Source: Spirometra erinaceieuropaei (taxonomy: Eukaryota; Platyhelminthes; Cestoda; Diphyllobothriidea; Diphyllobothriidae). Taken from it: a stretch of DNA of 64,000 nt. The notes beneath the pieces were generated by a model. It made no database searches. It saw only the letters and a list, made by a program, of their open reading frames with translations, and was not told the DNA's origin. A program made the position numbers and the translations under genes. Where the stretch lies: the NCBI GenBank assembly GCA_902702965.1, contig CACRXP010000678.1, positions 72,452-136,451 of the forward strand. Reading direction: 5' to 3'. Every line of letters begins with the position of its first letter. Within the stretch, counting starts at the first letter, position 1. Positions 35,691 to 46,632 of the stretch are shown here, piece by piece.

Positions 35691-35769
35691 GCCAAATTGC
35701 CCATTTTAATTTTGCTATGGGAATTTTCACAACTGTAACATAGTTGTGCTTTTCCGAGTAAGATCAACA

Positions 35770-38700
35770 CAGATGGCTAGAAAAGTTCTCACAGAAAGGC
35801 ACACAAATTACCTTTGCAAATATGTCCTGTTTAGAAACGTATTAAAAGACATGTGCGATGGCGATGCAAGGATGGGATACGTTTAGTTATGATCGACATT
35901 TATAACATTTGTGATTATTTTTGTAGAGAGGGAAACAAGTAAATTTTACAGAATTCGTCTGAGTCACTTGCCGTGTCACATCACATCTACTTTTTCTCAA
36001 ACTGGTGGAACAGGAGCGAATAACCTCTCGGGACAGTGAGTGATATAACAATTCCGTCGAGCCAAACTGTAACTCAAGCGAAAACAACCGTTTTCCTGAT
36101 TATAGTGTCTGAGTAACGCAAATGTGCATAATATCATCCATATCTGATAGCTCATCAACTATATTCCTAAGAGCCGCTGCATTTCTATTAAATCTAAGAC
36201 TGCGAAATTTTGAGACATTTGGCGTCCTTTTAAAAGATGGTAAGTTGTAAACCTCATAATATGCGAGTTCAAAAATAGACTTAACGTTTTTGCAAGCGTA
36301 GAATTATTATTTAACAGCATTCAAATGAACATGCGGCAAAGGTGGTGAAAGTTTTGCAATCCTCACTTTCATTTATGAAGGAAAGAAACGGTGGATATAT
36401 AAAAGCATGCCAGGTTTCGTCAATTAACACTATATAACACCGTATTCCTCGTCATCCTCAGTGAAATAACAAATCGATTTTTGGAATTCACTGTCAACCC
36501 TGTACAAGAGATTTACATCACTTCGTGGTAAAACCGCCCTCGTTCAAGCCTTCCTTATCAATGCTCACAAACGGTGCGCCAATACATAAGCGTTACTGTA
36601 TTAATTTAAGTAGATAATTGCGTTTAGTTGAAAGAGGTTTATGAGCGTAAGCACGAAGCATGATAGCGACTGATGACTGGTGTTATTTTCCCATATACTT
36701 TTCCGAACTGAGCTTTGCCAATGACGACTGCGCCAGCGTGGAGGCTTCGTATAACATCAACTGGCAATGACCAATAAACCGGAAGATTCTGCAAATCGCT
36801 CAGGCATTGGCCGTAACACCCTCACTGTAAGTAGTGGCCATGACTGATGTATTTTAAAATGCCCATTTCGCAAAACGGACATTTCAAAACAACCTTAAAA
36901 TAGATCCAGATAAAAACTGCCGATCGATGTACCCAATTTCAGTCGGTGCATAATTGTTTCCTTTTAATCGATCCTTAATCGGTTAAACTTGGAATACTAG
37001 AATTGGTTGTATGTAGAGCATTTGCCATCTCTGGAAGTACTGGGTTAATTTTTCTGATCAAGCGTTGTGATAGCGTGTCGCTGAGTAATTATAGGGGCCG
37101 GGCTTGCATGTCCATTAGCCGTCCATTTTATGCGCTAGTGAGCTCCGGACGACTGACGAATGATTTGGACACTCTTTCGACAAGCCGAGCCTAACATCAT
37201 ATTTTATGTCAGACTTCATTTTCACAATAAATGTATGATCACGTGCGTGCCCTCACCGTTTATTTTCAGATGAATGTGTTTGCGCTGTCTTATTTCGGAA
37301 TCGTCAGGTTATTGGATTTAGACGCGGTAATTTTTCACTGTCTAAAAAAGCCGCACTCGGTAAAAATGAAGATTAAATGATTATGCACTTTCACGGTGAT
37401 TTCCGATTTTCTTAAAAATTGGAGCATATGTCTTAGAAAATGCACACAACAACTATTTTTTCGATTAAGCACTTTGTGGCACATTACGTTTTCTTTTATT
37501 TGTACCCTCGGAAAAATCGGGTGCCTTCCTGATGTACATTTCTTTAATTTGCGAGGAATGTTGAGTTCAAACTATCCTTTTTACTTGCATTTGGAGTTTT
37601 CCGTCAACAATCTGTACATTTTTCGTGTAAGGATAAAAATACGTAAGTTTATACCACCACGTAGGTGCTATATGGAGCTTATTTAGTTTTATGGTGGAAT
37701 CGGACAGGTACAATATTTTGCGAATGGACACAAGGCAGTCTTAAATAATTCTCTTAGCCAGTTGTTTAACACTTAAAGGCACCACTTTAGTCGAGCTTTA
37801 AGTATAAATAAGTTGTACTTTGCCGCCAACAGATTGCAAGAAGGAATATTTATTATGCACGCTTACAGGAAAATATGCTTAAATTTTAAAGAAAGTCTAA
37901 AACCAATATGCGAGATCCATAGAAATTAACCATTTACTTTAACCGATTGCGGTTATTTAGGCGGCCGAAAAGCAATGCATCTAAAAGACAACATCTGGGA
38001 GAGACCGAAATATAAGTGGACCTTATTAGAAACAGTGCAACCCTATCTAACTAATCTTCCTAATCAAAAACTCGCTTCATAAGTTCAGCTAACATTAAGT
38101 GAGCCGATCGCTCTCTGGTATGTTTTATCCAAGAAGCGCGAGACATGTTGGAGATATTCTAAGTACGCAGTCTTAGCGACGAAGGTCCTAAGTTACTAAG
38201 GCAGGTTTAAAGTAATCACAACGGTTTTTTGCCAAAAATATGGACAAAATGGAGGCAGGTGTGAGTGGATTGTAAATGTTCATCCACTGCCGTATTCGTT
38301 TCTCTTATTTGCGGAAATTGTCAACTCTTTTATCAGCGTAAATTTTCCAGTGAAATTGATTAAATTTATTCCGTTTCTTCGTTTCTGCTATAGAAATCAG
38401 CCTTTGTGCAAGCATCTGTAGGGATTCGTCCATTTGCCTAAAATCTTAATTTTAGCTACTTTGTTCTTCATAATTCTCCGCACGCACTTAGGGCATTCAA
38501 AATGAATCGAGAGATTCGTCCCTGCACCACAGTAATTATGTTTGACAGCTGCCAGTCTGCCTTCAGCAGCGTCTGGCTTCCGTGAATTTCTTCGACCAGG
38601 CCCAACCCCCCTTTCTTCCCTTTCCCCCCTCAGCTTTCCCCGTCGTTTCGTCGCTGTCCCTAGATTATTCCCTAGAGACCTGAGCGGACAAAACCCCTCC

Positions 38701-38930
38701 TTGTCTTAAATAGAGTTTTGAGATGAGGTTTAAGTCGCTCTACCTTTCAAGAGCTCTCAAACCTAACTGACAGTCTGTCTGCTTCCGATTTCGCTTGTGC
38801 TCATCCCTCCTTGGCTGTATGCTGAGCCCCAAGTTCCGAAAGGGCGAATTGCGCCTGACCCAATTTCACCTTGCATCCTCGTCTTGACAACGCAAGCAGA
38901 AGTCAACAGAAGCGAAGAGACGAGTCCCAG
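35770..38930. other. No gene recognised
   Basis: About 3.1 kb, mostly AT-rich, with a pyrimidine-rich stretch near 38610-38640. Frames such as 37396-37686 plus are hydrophobic but show no known domain. Confidence 0.45.
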
Positions 38931-38937
38931 GAAGCAG

Positions 38938-39113
38938 TCTTGAAGAAGGAGATACGGCAGCTGGAACAAGAGCTTTATTAGCCTGAGGTTTCGGATCCCT
39001 GCTCGAACTCCGTATCTGCTCTTGTCGCTGATGATGGGTTCGAGCAGAAGCCAGAAACGTCAGGCTAATAAAAATGCTGTTCCAGCTATCGCGTCTCTTT
39101 CTTCAAGACAAAC
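38938..39113. mobile_element. Palindromic solo PLE end (inverted hammerhead repeats)
   Basis: 38938-39007 is the reverse complement of 39040-39113: GTCTTGAAGAA, CAGCTGGAACA, TTATTAGCCTGA and CTGCTCGAAC on the left are matched on the right. The right arm contains a complete hammerhead. The left arm, read on minus, has the 3' half only (GGATCCGAAACCTC). About 30 bp separate the arms. No coding sequence remains. Confidence 0.88.
39023..39066 (+). ncRNA. Hammerhead ribozyme, intact core (PLE type A-like)
   Basis: CTGATGA at 39028-39034; stem II TGGGTTC with GAAGCCA (one mismatch) and loop GAGCA; GAAA at 39054-39057; GTC at 39059-39061. Stem I TGTC(G) pairs with (A)GGC after one mismatch next to the core. 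Confidence 0.82.
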
Positions 39114-39449
39114 AGAAGTTCGCTATTAATGTTTAGATTTTCCCTCAAGAATCTGGTTTATCCTACAGCTAGCTTCTGAAGTAAAAACCGTATGACTGCA
39201 AAAGTTGTAGGCAGCGTAAGTTCATTCATCTGACAATTCATCATCCGCTTTTATCACTGTTCGCGTGTTCATATCGAAAGTTAAACTGTATTCAGGGACA
39301 TCACGCCAAGGCTGACCTGACTGTTGGACAGAATGCACGTCACGGGCGCTTTCAGTGACAACTTCTCTGTGAGTAAACAAACTGTTGCCTTCTTGATGGA
39401 AGGGGCATTGGTGAGCATAGATGCTGAGCGTTAGAGTTGACTGACTCAC

Positions 39450-39821
39450 CGACTTCAAAGGGTTGTGGTAGAGCACAGGGACCCAACTTCTCCACCTTCA
39501 CTTCAATGAGTTTGCCGAAGCCGGCAGCGGAGAAACGGTTGACCAACTCCGGCAGCATCTGCACACCGTTGCCGTGGTCGCCAAGGAGACGCTGGGTTAG
39601 CTTGGCCAGCTCTGCCCAGGGGCAGGTGAGATCCTGGTCCAGGTGACTGCCACTGGCTGTGGCAGCTGGGCTGCGGGCACTGCGACGGTCAGCAAGTTGG
39701 TAGGTGTCCAGCTGAGAGTATCTGCGTTTTCTCGCATGTTCGGAGCTCCATGAGGTGCTTTTGCCGTCTTCTTTGAGGTAGACCAAAGATTTCTTGGCCC
39801 ATATGACATTCAATGAATCAC
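39450..39821 (-). CDS. Internal exon, 124 codons, unidentified host protein
   Basis: On minus, acceptor TTCATTACAG precedes 39821 and donor G|GTGAGTC follows 39450, giving a 372 bp exon open throughout, with a phase 1 intron on each side. The translation begins (G)DSLNVIWAKKSLVYLKEDGK, then a basic serine-rich stretch (HARKRRYSQLD), then a more ordered part WAELAKLTQRLLGDHGNG, VQMLPELVNRFSAAGFGKL and IEVKVEKLGPCALPQPFEVG. Third-position GC is higher than in nearby repeats. The frame upstream of the acceptor contains a TGA in the ATG frame, so an internal exon fits better than a first exon. It can be joined in phase to the exon at 56087-56364. I do not recognise the protein. Confidence 0.7.
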
Positions 39822-39829
39822 CTGTAATG

Positions 39830-40320
39830 AACAGACATCCATTTTGTCAGCGGTCACAAGCTGTGCGAAACGTTATAAGTGGTTCTTGAATTTGAAATGT
39901 TTCCAGGCAGCGGAGAGCTCGGCAGTGGAAAAGGTCATATTCGGGACATACTTTTTAGTAGTAAATGACCGAGTTCTGCCCTGACACCACGCCATAAGGA
40001 CTCATGCGAATGTAATTAACGGATTGAGAATGCATGAGAATAAGGGAGCACGTGGGTGATAGTGACGATGATGACGACTTTGGGTAGAAGGAGGAGGGAG
40101 GAGAGAGGAAGAAGGACAACGAAGAAACGTAGAAAGCGGAGAGCAGCAAAGCAGGTGAGGAATGGAATTCAGATGACATGCTAAAGAAGGGTTTTCTGCT
40201 TCATCGACGGTCTGGTTAGTGCGATTTCCGCTTAACTATCTACGTCTTCCTAAAGTCTATCAGCAAAATATAAGCTCGTGCATGGGAAGCAGTGACAGTT
40301 TAGTCTGTCGGATGACGAAA
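39830..40320. other. Intron sequence, purine-rich patch
   Basis: A G/A-rich stretch near 40085-40140 on plus (GGAGGAGGGAGGAGAGAGG). Nothing else is recognised. Confidence 0.4.
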
Positions 40321-40329
40321 ACAGGTCAA

Positions 40330-40640
40330 AAATAAAGCTGTGTAGGCTCTAACGGCGACGACCTTTGAAGGGCAAAGGTTAGTTAGTACGTTTGAAGTCG
40401 ACCTCGGAAAAGTCCTGGCTAAACGGGCAAGTTAAAGTTCATGCTTCGAGCATAGTTATAGTACAAAGTAGGTGAAAGGCTGAAAAAAATCGATCCCAGC
40501 AGAAGCCATCACCGAGCAAGCTGATGATGGAGGCGAGGATGTTTCCGCAACGTCAGTACAAATAAATCTCGGTCCGTGGACTCGTCTTTTTCTATTCAAC
40601 GTCAACTTCGAGGGAGTATGAACGCGATATCGAAAGAGAT
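40330..40640 (+). mobile_element. PLE 3' end (type B), second copy
   Basis: Parallels 31820-32125: ACGGGCAAGTTAAAGTTC, AGGCTGAAAA, the hammerhead region, GTCAGTACAAATAAATCTCG and the downstream tail. No coding part remains. Confidence 0.75.
40517..40558 (+). ncRNA. Decayed hammerhead ribozyme (PLE type B)
   Basis: CTGATGA at 40521-40527 is intact but the second box is GCAA (40547-40550) instead of GAAA, and stem II (GGAGGC with GTTTCC) has lost pairs. GTC and AGTA are kept. It is predicted to be inactive. Confidence 0.75.
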
Positions 40641-40644
40641 GCCA

Positions 40645-41240
40645 CGGCCTATCACTTGGGATGATGACTTAGTCTTCTGACTTTTCACACTCGTGCTTGG
40701 GCACACCATCGGCGATAGGGAAAGGTAAAAAATAAAGGGCTTAAAATTGTTCCTCTTACTGCTTATGGGCTCACCACTCTCAAATCACAGTGGTTCTTTT
40801 TAGTCTACAAGTTGTGTCGAATGATCCCATGTGGTGTTGGTAGGTCGTTTCTGTGGTTGATCGAATTGCGTCGGATAGCCGAGTATTGAGTTTCTCCCCC
40901 ACACTTGTCATTTTGCTCTCGGCTCGGCGGAGTACTTATACATTGTCACCGGCAAACTGGTGATTATTTCTGAGGCTGTATATGAATACATGCGATCTTA
41001 CATCTTTTCGCTTCAAGGTCAGAATCTGCTCACGCATGGGCGTTCTTGGTCTACTTTTTCGACCTCGTCACAGTATTCGGCTGCCCAATGGATACTCCGT
41101 AAACAGTTTCTGATGTGTGTTTAAACGGTAGCCGATTCTTTCAGTTGCATGAGCAATTGGTAAATAGTGATCCCCGGCCGATGCCCAGGATCCGCGTTCA
41201 GTGACCTTGGCGCGCCTTCAGCGTCCTCATAGACGTACCC
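40645..41240. other. No gene recognised
   Basis: Ordinary sequence between a PLE end and a foldback element. Confidence 0.4.
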
Positions 41241-41245
41241 ACGTA

Positions 41246-42070
41246 CAGTGGGTGGAGGTTTTCGCTTTGAATTGATTAATTTAGTAGGGGTCTTGAACTT
41301 AATAATCGTGCAGAATAATTCTATATTTATTCAGTTACCTTAGGATGTCGGCTTTCTTGCGAAATACTCTGCAATAAATGACTACGTCAGAAGCATGAAT
41401 TTTTCTCTTTGATGTTCGGTGCCCTTAAAACGTCAATCATATTTCGTCGAAAACATGAATAAAAATATTCAAACTCTTATTCATTCGGAAAAAATTACGT
41501 CTTCTTTTAAGTTTTTACTCAAAGGAATGGTATAATCCGGTTTTCAAAAATATTTCCAATCCCAGAATACTTTGAGCTCCGACTTGCTGTTACACGTATA
41601 TTCAGGTTTTCCAAACTACAAGCCGCCAATTTCCGCGTACGGAAAACCATACATTTTTCGACAGTATTATGAGGAGCTCATGTGGGTTTCATAAAATTTA
41701 ATGGTGGATTTGAGCTATATTGTAAATATTGCAGGTAACATTAGCAAATGCAGAGACGTGAGGTTTTAACAACGGCAATTTCACAGTATTAAAAAAATCT
41801 CACAATCAATAGTCTTTTTTAAAACCGAATTTTACCCTTCGTTTAAGTATAAAATGGGAAAAGGACGTAATTTTCTACCGAATGAGCAAAATAATGAATA
41901 TTTGTGTGCATCCCTTAAATGAAATATAATTGAAATTCAAGGGCACTGAAAATCAATAGGAATTATGCTGTATGATAAACAGTTTTACAACCCCTTTTAA
42001 TTATTCATTTCGAAACGAAAACTCATTTCGGAATTCCGGTTGACATTTCATGAGAAAGCTCACTTACAAT
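41246..42070. mobile_element. Foldback (MITE-like) element, subfamily I
   Basis: Starts CAGTGGGTGGAGG after TA at 41244 and ends with CATTTCATGAGAAAGCTCAC. The left tip has lost the CTAACTCATGAAATG block, but the inner arm order (GGATGTCGGCTTTC, CCCTTAAAACGTCAATCAT, TTACGTCTTC) matches the right arm. There is no ORF. Confidence 0.8.
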
Positions 42071-42074
42071 ATAT

Positions 42075-42930
42075 TCAGAATGATTACTGCTACACATGAT
42101 TCCAAAGAGCTTGAGATAAACTGCTGCTTTAGGATGAAGATATTATAAAGCTAGCAATATGCTGTCACTCAGAAAAGGGGGTTGCATCCGACATTTTACG
42201 AGAAAACTGTAACACGGACGTTGTTGTTGTCGTTGAGTTGTTTGTCCAGACGTTCACGTTTTCATTCTTCTTAAGGTTAACCCGATCAATTTCGTTGAAG
42301 ACAATCTGACTCTTGCTGCAATCGCAATACCCTCTATTTAACATCAAGCAAGCATTTGGGGAGGCAAATAATATTTACATAGTTGCCTTTAGAATTCCCA
42401 ACCCTTGCATAAATATGCACAATTTTAATAGGGTGAATTCGCTGCAGCAGTTTTTGTTTGTCAAGATACGCTTAATGAGGAACGCTGTCAGCGCTGGCTA
42501 GTGTTGTAGTGCATGATCCTAAAGTTAAGTCCTACCGGCACTTAAGTTGGACACCTCGCTGTCGACAGACCGCGAACGCCATTAGCGCTTGACACCAAAT
42601 GTCACTGTCCGCTACTCTAATGCCCAGTCTCGATCGAAAGCTGGCAGGTAAACCCCTCCTGATGACTGGCACGAAATGCACACTAAGGGATTTTATTCAT
42701 GATATGCCGCAGCGCTCCGGCGTATCAAAATCCCACGCACTCTTTCCAGCATTAATACTGGGCTGCAGAAGCGACGATCATAAACTGTGCATTTGCCCTT
42801 TCTTAAATTAACTTGCATCGTCCGTTTTTTTCTGACGATATGTTTAAATATGGTCACTTCAAAGGCATGAAAACGGTTGAGGAAAAGTCTGCTATCCGGC
42901 AGACACTGCTTGTTCGCCTTTTTGCAGAAT
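42075..42930. other. Intron or intergenic sequence
   Basis: No gene recognised. Frames at 42313-42501 and 42599-42811 lack domain features. Confidence 0.4.
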
Positions 42931-42937
42931 AACCGTA

Positions 42938-42943
42938 TTTATT
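42938..42943 (-). promoter_or_regulatory. Polyadenylation signal AATAAA
   Basis: The complement of TTTATT, 61 nt beyond the stop codon of the 114-codon precursor frame. Confidence 0.5.
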
Positions 42944-43003
42944 TGCTGCAGCTGCGGCATACAGTGCATAAGCGCGAGACTGAGTGTGTTAATTTCCAGA
43001 TCT

Positions 43004-43348
43004 TCAGGGCTCGGAAAACTGTAAGTATGGCTCCCTTATTTCTTTCTCCATGTTCTCGATAGTCGTCAAGTACCCACTTTGTCTGCCAATATGTCCGATA
43101 GGCCTTTTGCCACGTTTAATAATCTGCCTTACTACTTGCTTTCCTCCCGACTGCTCCGGTGGAATATCGCTCGCCAGTGTATTTTGCTCCTCATCGCACA
43201 CATGCGACTGTAATCCGCTATTCTCCTCCCGGGTGACCGCTATACTTTTGAGGTACTCATCCGATAACTGAAACAGCGTGCAACGAAAACTGCTAGGCAA
43301 TGACAAACAACCCAGCAAGTACAAAATAGCCTTTGCGACAGTCAGCAT
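43004..43348 (-). CDS. Candidate neuropeptide-like secreted precursor, 114 aa
   Basis: A complete ATG-to-TGA frame on minus, with A at -3. Residues 1-20 form a signal peptide (hydrophobic AILYLLGCLSL core after MLTVAK, then PSS). The middle is acidic (EENSG, CDEEQN). The C-terminal third carries processing sites: KR at 78-79, KR at 81-82 and GR at 88-89, in the string IIKRGKRPIGHIGRQ. Cleavage at these sites would release PIGHI with Gly88 as amide donor, and possibly a QVVRQII or QVVRQIIKR form. AATAAA lies 61 nt after the stop (42938-42943 in complement). The layout is that of flatworm neuropeptide precursors, but I cannot match it to a named one. It sits between a foldback and a PLE pair, inside the interval spanned by two other minus-strand exons. 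A chance frame is possible but would need to acquire all these signals together. Confidence 0.5.
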   Translation of the reverse strand: MLTVAKAILYLLGCLSLPSSFRCTLFQLSDEYLKSIAVTREENSGLQSHVCDEEQNTLASDIPPEQSGGKQVVRQIIKRGKRPIGHIGRQSGYLTTIENMEKEIREPYLQFSEP

Positions 43349-43559
43349 TATATGTTTTATGCACGTATGACACGCTTATCGGTTTTAACTATTGTTCTCA
43401 CAAAGCCCGAGAGTTGTCATCGTGAGGGACCAGTTGCAGCTCGGCCTTCATGAATGACGATCTCCTCTGTCAATGTGAGTTATATTATGTTGGTAGCGTA
43501 TCACAGTTGAATTTATTAGGGGAAATATAGGCGAACGCCTTCAATCTCACTAGGAGTCA

Positions 43560-44040
43560 CAAATCGTCCTAGAAGTGCACCGATAAATGAAAAGTTAAAA
43601 GAGAGATTTTGTGTTCATTAAGTCGTCCGATAACATCGGTGTTGTGAATTTCCCCCCCTTGCGTTGCCCAATGATCGCCGCCCCGGCCAACAATCTCAAC
43701 GACGTCAAAGTTGAAGATGTGTCCCATTTGCGCGGCAGGGGTTGCTACCTTCAACTTTGGGTCCAACCTTCTCACGGCCAACTTATGCTCGTGGATTCGC
43801 GTTTGCAGCCGTCGGGTGGTTTCCCCAACGTAATTGCACCTTCCGCAGCTGCATTGAAGTCGGTAGACAACGGCCGATATCTCCTGCTTAAGGATCAGAT
43901 CTTTTGGCCGCATCACTTGCCGGCGGATTGTTGAGTCAGACCTGCGGGCAATACCTATTCCGAATGGCGTGAGTAAACGAGCCACGGCTTCAGAGACCCC
44001 CTAAATGTAAGGAATGCTCTGCCACGAGTTTGACTGACTA
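43560..44040 (-). mobile_element. PLE (type D) 3' half, minus strand
   Basis: The minus strand reads RAFLTFRG, VSEAVARLLTPFGIGIARRS, RRQVMRPKDL, then the endonuclease SAVVYRLQCSCGRCNYVGET, TRRLQTRIHEHKLAVRRLDP, a histidine- and aspartate-bearing HIFNFDVVEIVGRGGDH, and ends RLNEHKISLL. The GIY-YIG core is in good shape (VYRLQ, YVGET, R and H of RIHEH). It is joined head-to-head at about 44040 with a plus-strand copy of the same subtype. Confidence 0.9.
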
Positions 44041-44045
44041 TGCTC

Positions 44046-44600
44046 CTCGTTCCGTTGGCGAAACCGGCTGACGGCTGAAAACGCGAATGTACGAGCATAA
44101 GATGGCCCTGCGAAGGTTGGACCCAAAGTCGGAGGTAGCAACCCATGCCGCGCAAATGAGACACATCTTCAACTTTGACGCCGTTGAGATTGTATGCCGG
44201 GCCGGCGATCACACAGCAAGGCAAGTTGAAGAAGCCAGGATGTCCACCGACCGCTCTGTCAACCGCCACATTAATTTGCCTCCCCCATATCTGACTTTAC
44301 GAACCTTCTTACAGGGGAACAGTCAAGGCGAGGGACAATCGGGGCCGTCAGTCACCTCCGCGGACGATTCAGGTCACGGTGGAATGCGGGTTGGATGCAG
44401 CCACACAGGCGGCATTGGCAGATCACGCATTGAACAAATGGGAGCCATTATAAGGGGAGCTGTGTACAGGACTTCCCAGTCTCTGAAGATGGGTAGACGA
44501 ATGAACTGCTCGAAACGTCGGACCCCAAATAAACCTCTCCCAGTGAACGCCCCCTCGTATTTTGATATACCACCTGGGAATCGTATTTTCACAACTATTG
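44046..44600 (+). mobile_element. PLE (type D) 3' half, plus strand
   Basis: Begins at VGETG, has a TGA, then RLKTRMYEHKMALRRLDPKS, MRHIFNFDAVEIVCRAGDH, ARQVEEARMSTDRSVNRHIN and LPPPY, the usual end of these proteins. The frame continues open to 44671 through what is normally 3' UTR. A hammerhead follows at 44479-44523. Compared with its minus-strand partner it lacks the part before VGET, so the two were truncated at different points. Confidence 0.9.
44479..44523 (+). ncRNA. Hammerhead ribozyme, intact core (PLE type D)
   Basis: CTGAAGA at 44483-44489 (position 7 may be any base); stem II GGGTAG with CTGCTC (6 bp, two wobbles) around an 8-9 nt loop; GAAA at 44512-44515; GTC at 44517-44519. 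Stem I GTCT (44479-44482) pairs with GGAC (44520-44523). The stems differ in sequence from types A and B but remain paired. Confidence 0.85.
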
Positions 44601-44671
44601 AAACCAATCATATATCTAGCATTCAGCCACACATTCCCTCAAGCCGACACGGACATGTAACCCGCGCGTGA

Positions 44672-44799
44672 ACATCACACCGCGACTGGCGCTATCTCGA
44701 ACGAATGTTTTGCTCGGAGCCAGGCAAACAGCCAGCTCACGGCAGCCTAATTCTCACCACTCCTTGACTTCTAACATTTGATGACACAAACTAATTGTG
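44672..44799. other. Short spacer
   Basis: Nothing recognised between the PLE end and the next foldback. Confidence 0.4.
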
Positions 44800-45913
44800 T
44801 GTGATGGTAGTAGACGTGATTTTGTACCGAATGAGTAAAAGAATGAATATTTTTATGCATGGTTCTCATGAAATATCATTGAATTTTCAAGGGCATCGAA
44901 AATCAATGAGAAAATTGCATACTACTTAAGTAGTCATTTTTTGCAGAGTATAGATCTTGCATACAGCCGATTATAAGTTCTTTCGAAAGCTGACACCCGA
45001 GGTAACTGGATCGTTATAGATATATGCTGCATCATGATTAGTTTTACAACACTACTTAATTTATCCTTTCGAAACGAGAACGCATCTTGAAATTTTGGTT
45101 GACATTTTATAAGTCATCACATCTGCTGTAAGTAGCAAGCATTTGTCTCATTGATTTTCGATTTCCCCAAAAAGTCCAATTATATTTCATGGAAAACATG
45201 AATAAAAAAATCACTCTTTCACTCATTTGGTAGACACTTGCGTCTTTTTCTAATTTTTTACTCGAAAGAAGTGTATACTTCGGCTTTAAAAAGTTTCTAA
45301 TTGTAAGACTTTTTAATACCGTGAAATGGCCGTTCATAAAACGTAATGCCTCTGCATTTGCCAATGTGGCTTGGAAAGTTAACAATATGGATCAAATTTA
45401 ATGCTAATGAACCGCATATGGTCTCCTCCTAATACCGTAGAGAAACGTGTGGTTTTCCTTACGCGGAAAGTACATGGCTTGTCATTTGAAATCCTGAATG
45501 CAAGTGTGACGGCAGAGTGGGTTCAAAATTATTTGGGAGCTGGAAAACTTTTTTAAAACCGAATTATGTCCCTCCTTCGAGTATTAAATTGGAAAAAGAC
45601 GCAATTGTCTACAAAATGAGCGAAAGAATAATATTTGCATGCATGTTTTCCATGAAATATAATTGGACTTTAAGAGGCATCGAAAATCAGTGAGAAAAAT
45701 GCATGCCACTTAAGTAATCATTTTTTGCAGAGGATAGGTTTTGCATGCAGCCGAAACAAAATTTTATCTAAAGCCGGTATCCCGTGGTAACTGAATTATT
45801 ATAGAAATGTGCTGCAGGCTGACTGGTTTTACAAGAATACTTGATTAATCTTTTCGAAACGAAAACGCACTTCGGAATTTCGGTTGACATTTCATGAGTT
45901 AACTCACCTACTC
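44800..45913. mobile_element. Composite foldback elements, subfamily I
   Basis: 44800-45128 is a right half-element ending GACATTTTATAAGTCATCAC then CTGTA. From 45131 an internally starting left arm (TTGATTTTCGATTTCC, TTATATTTCATGGAAAACAT) leads to a complete right arm that ends TTGACATTTCATGAGTTAAC then TCACCTACTC before TA. So one and a half to two copies are fused, with a deletion at the join. Confidence 0.75.
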
Positions 45914-46149
45914 TAAGTGGAACCTAGGTATTGTAAGTAAAATAAGCTCTAGCGGGATGCTGAAATCGTTAGTGGGGACAGCAGCCCGGGCTGAAACGGA
46001 AAAGCCAACCTGGTGTATGAAAAATCTGCGTGAAATTGAGGGAAGCCTAGAATTCCTGCAAAACCCTGGCCGGCGGGTCACTCGGGATGGCAGTATATCA
46101 AATGTAATGGTGACAGTGATCGTAACCGCAAATTTAGACCTAATGCTTA

Positions 46150-46380
46150 AGGTAATTATACACCTAACGCTTAGCCTAAACTTCGCACTAACCCTAAACC
46201 AACTCCAACCCTAACCGTAAGCCTAACTCTAACCCTGACTCAAATCCTTGCCCAAACCCAAACCTTCACCTAAACCGTAACCAAAGCCCAGACTTTAACC
46301 ATAGTCCTAACCCTAACCCCAACCACAACACCAAACATAAACGTAAACAGCCATTCAAACCCTAACTCCAACTGGAACCT
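46150..46380. repeat. Degenerate telomere-like CCCTAA tract
   Basis: Many CCCTAA-type units on the plus strand (for example CTAACCCTAAACC near 46190 and CCTAACCCTAACCCC near 46307), interrupted by variants. The tract starts about 240 bp to the right of a foldback element. Confidence 0.85.
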
Positions 46381-46632
46381 TTAAACGTCTCAAAAATGAA
46401 ACATCCGATTACCGTTTTCCCACATTGCACTTTTACTTGAGACCAGAACAGCTCAATCGACCATTAGCGCAGCCTGCAAACAACATCTTCCAAAATGATC
46501 ACCATTCTTTACGAAATCTACCAATCAAATAATGCAAATCATATTGGATATTATCGTAACCACAAAAATACTTAGTCGTAGTTTACAAAATACCAGAGAT
46601 TTGAACGAAGAGTGAGTTCTAGCCAGCCAACG

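Larger units (their letters stand above)
34090..35765 (-). mobile_element. PLE (type C) bracketed by inverted terminal repeats
   Basis: The minus-strand PLE body (about 35625 down to 34200) lies between inverted copies of a terminal sequence: 35630-35760 on plus and 34090-34200 on minus share AATTAATT, GTAGCTATA or GTAATAGCCATA, CTGAAGAG, TTTATCGAAAGCA, ACGTATGCTCGCCAA and TTGCCC. The body starts inside RT motif A, so it is 5'-truncated, and the left terminal repeat was added in reverse. The terminal repeats resemble those of the small element at 29.4-29.9 kb. Confidence 0.85.
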
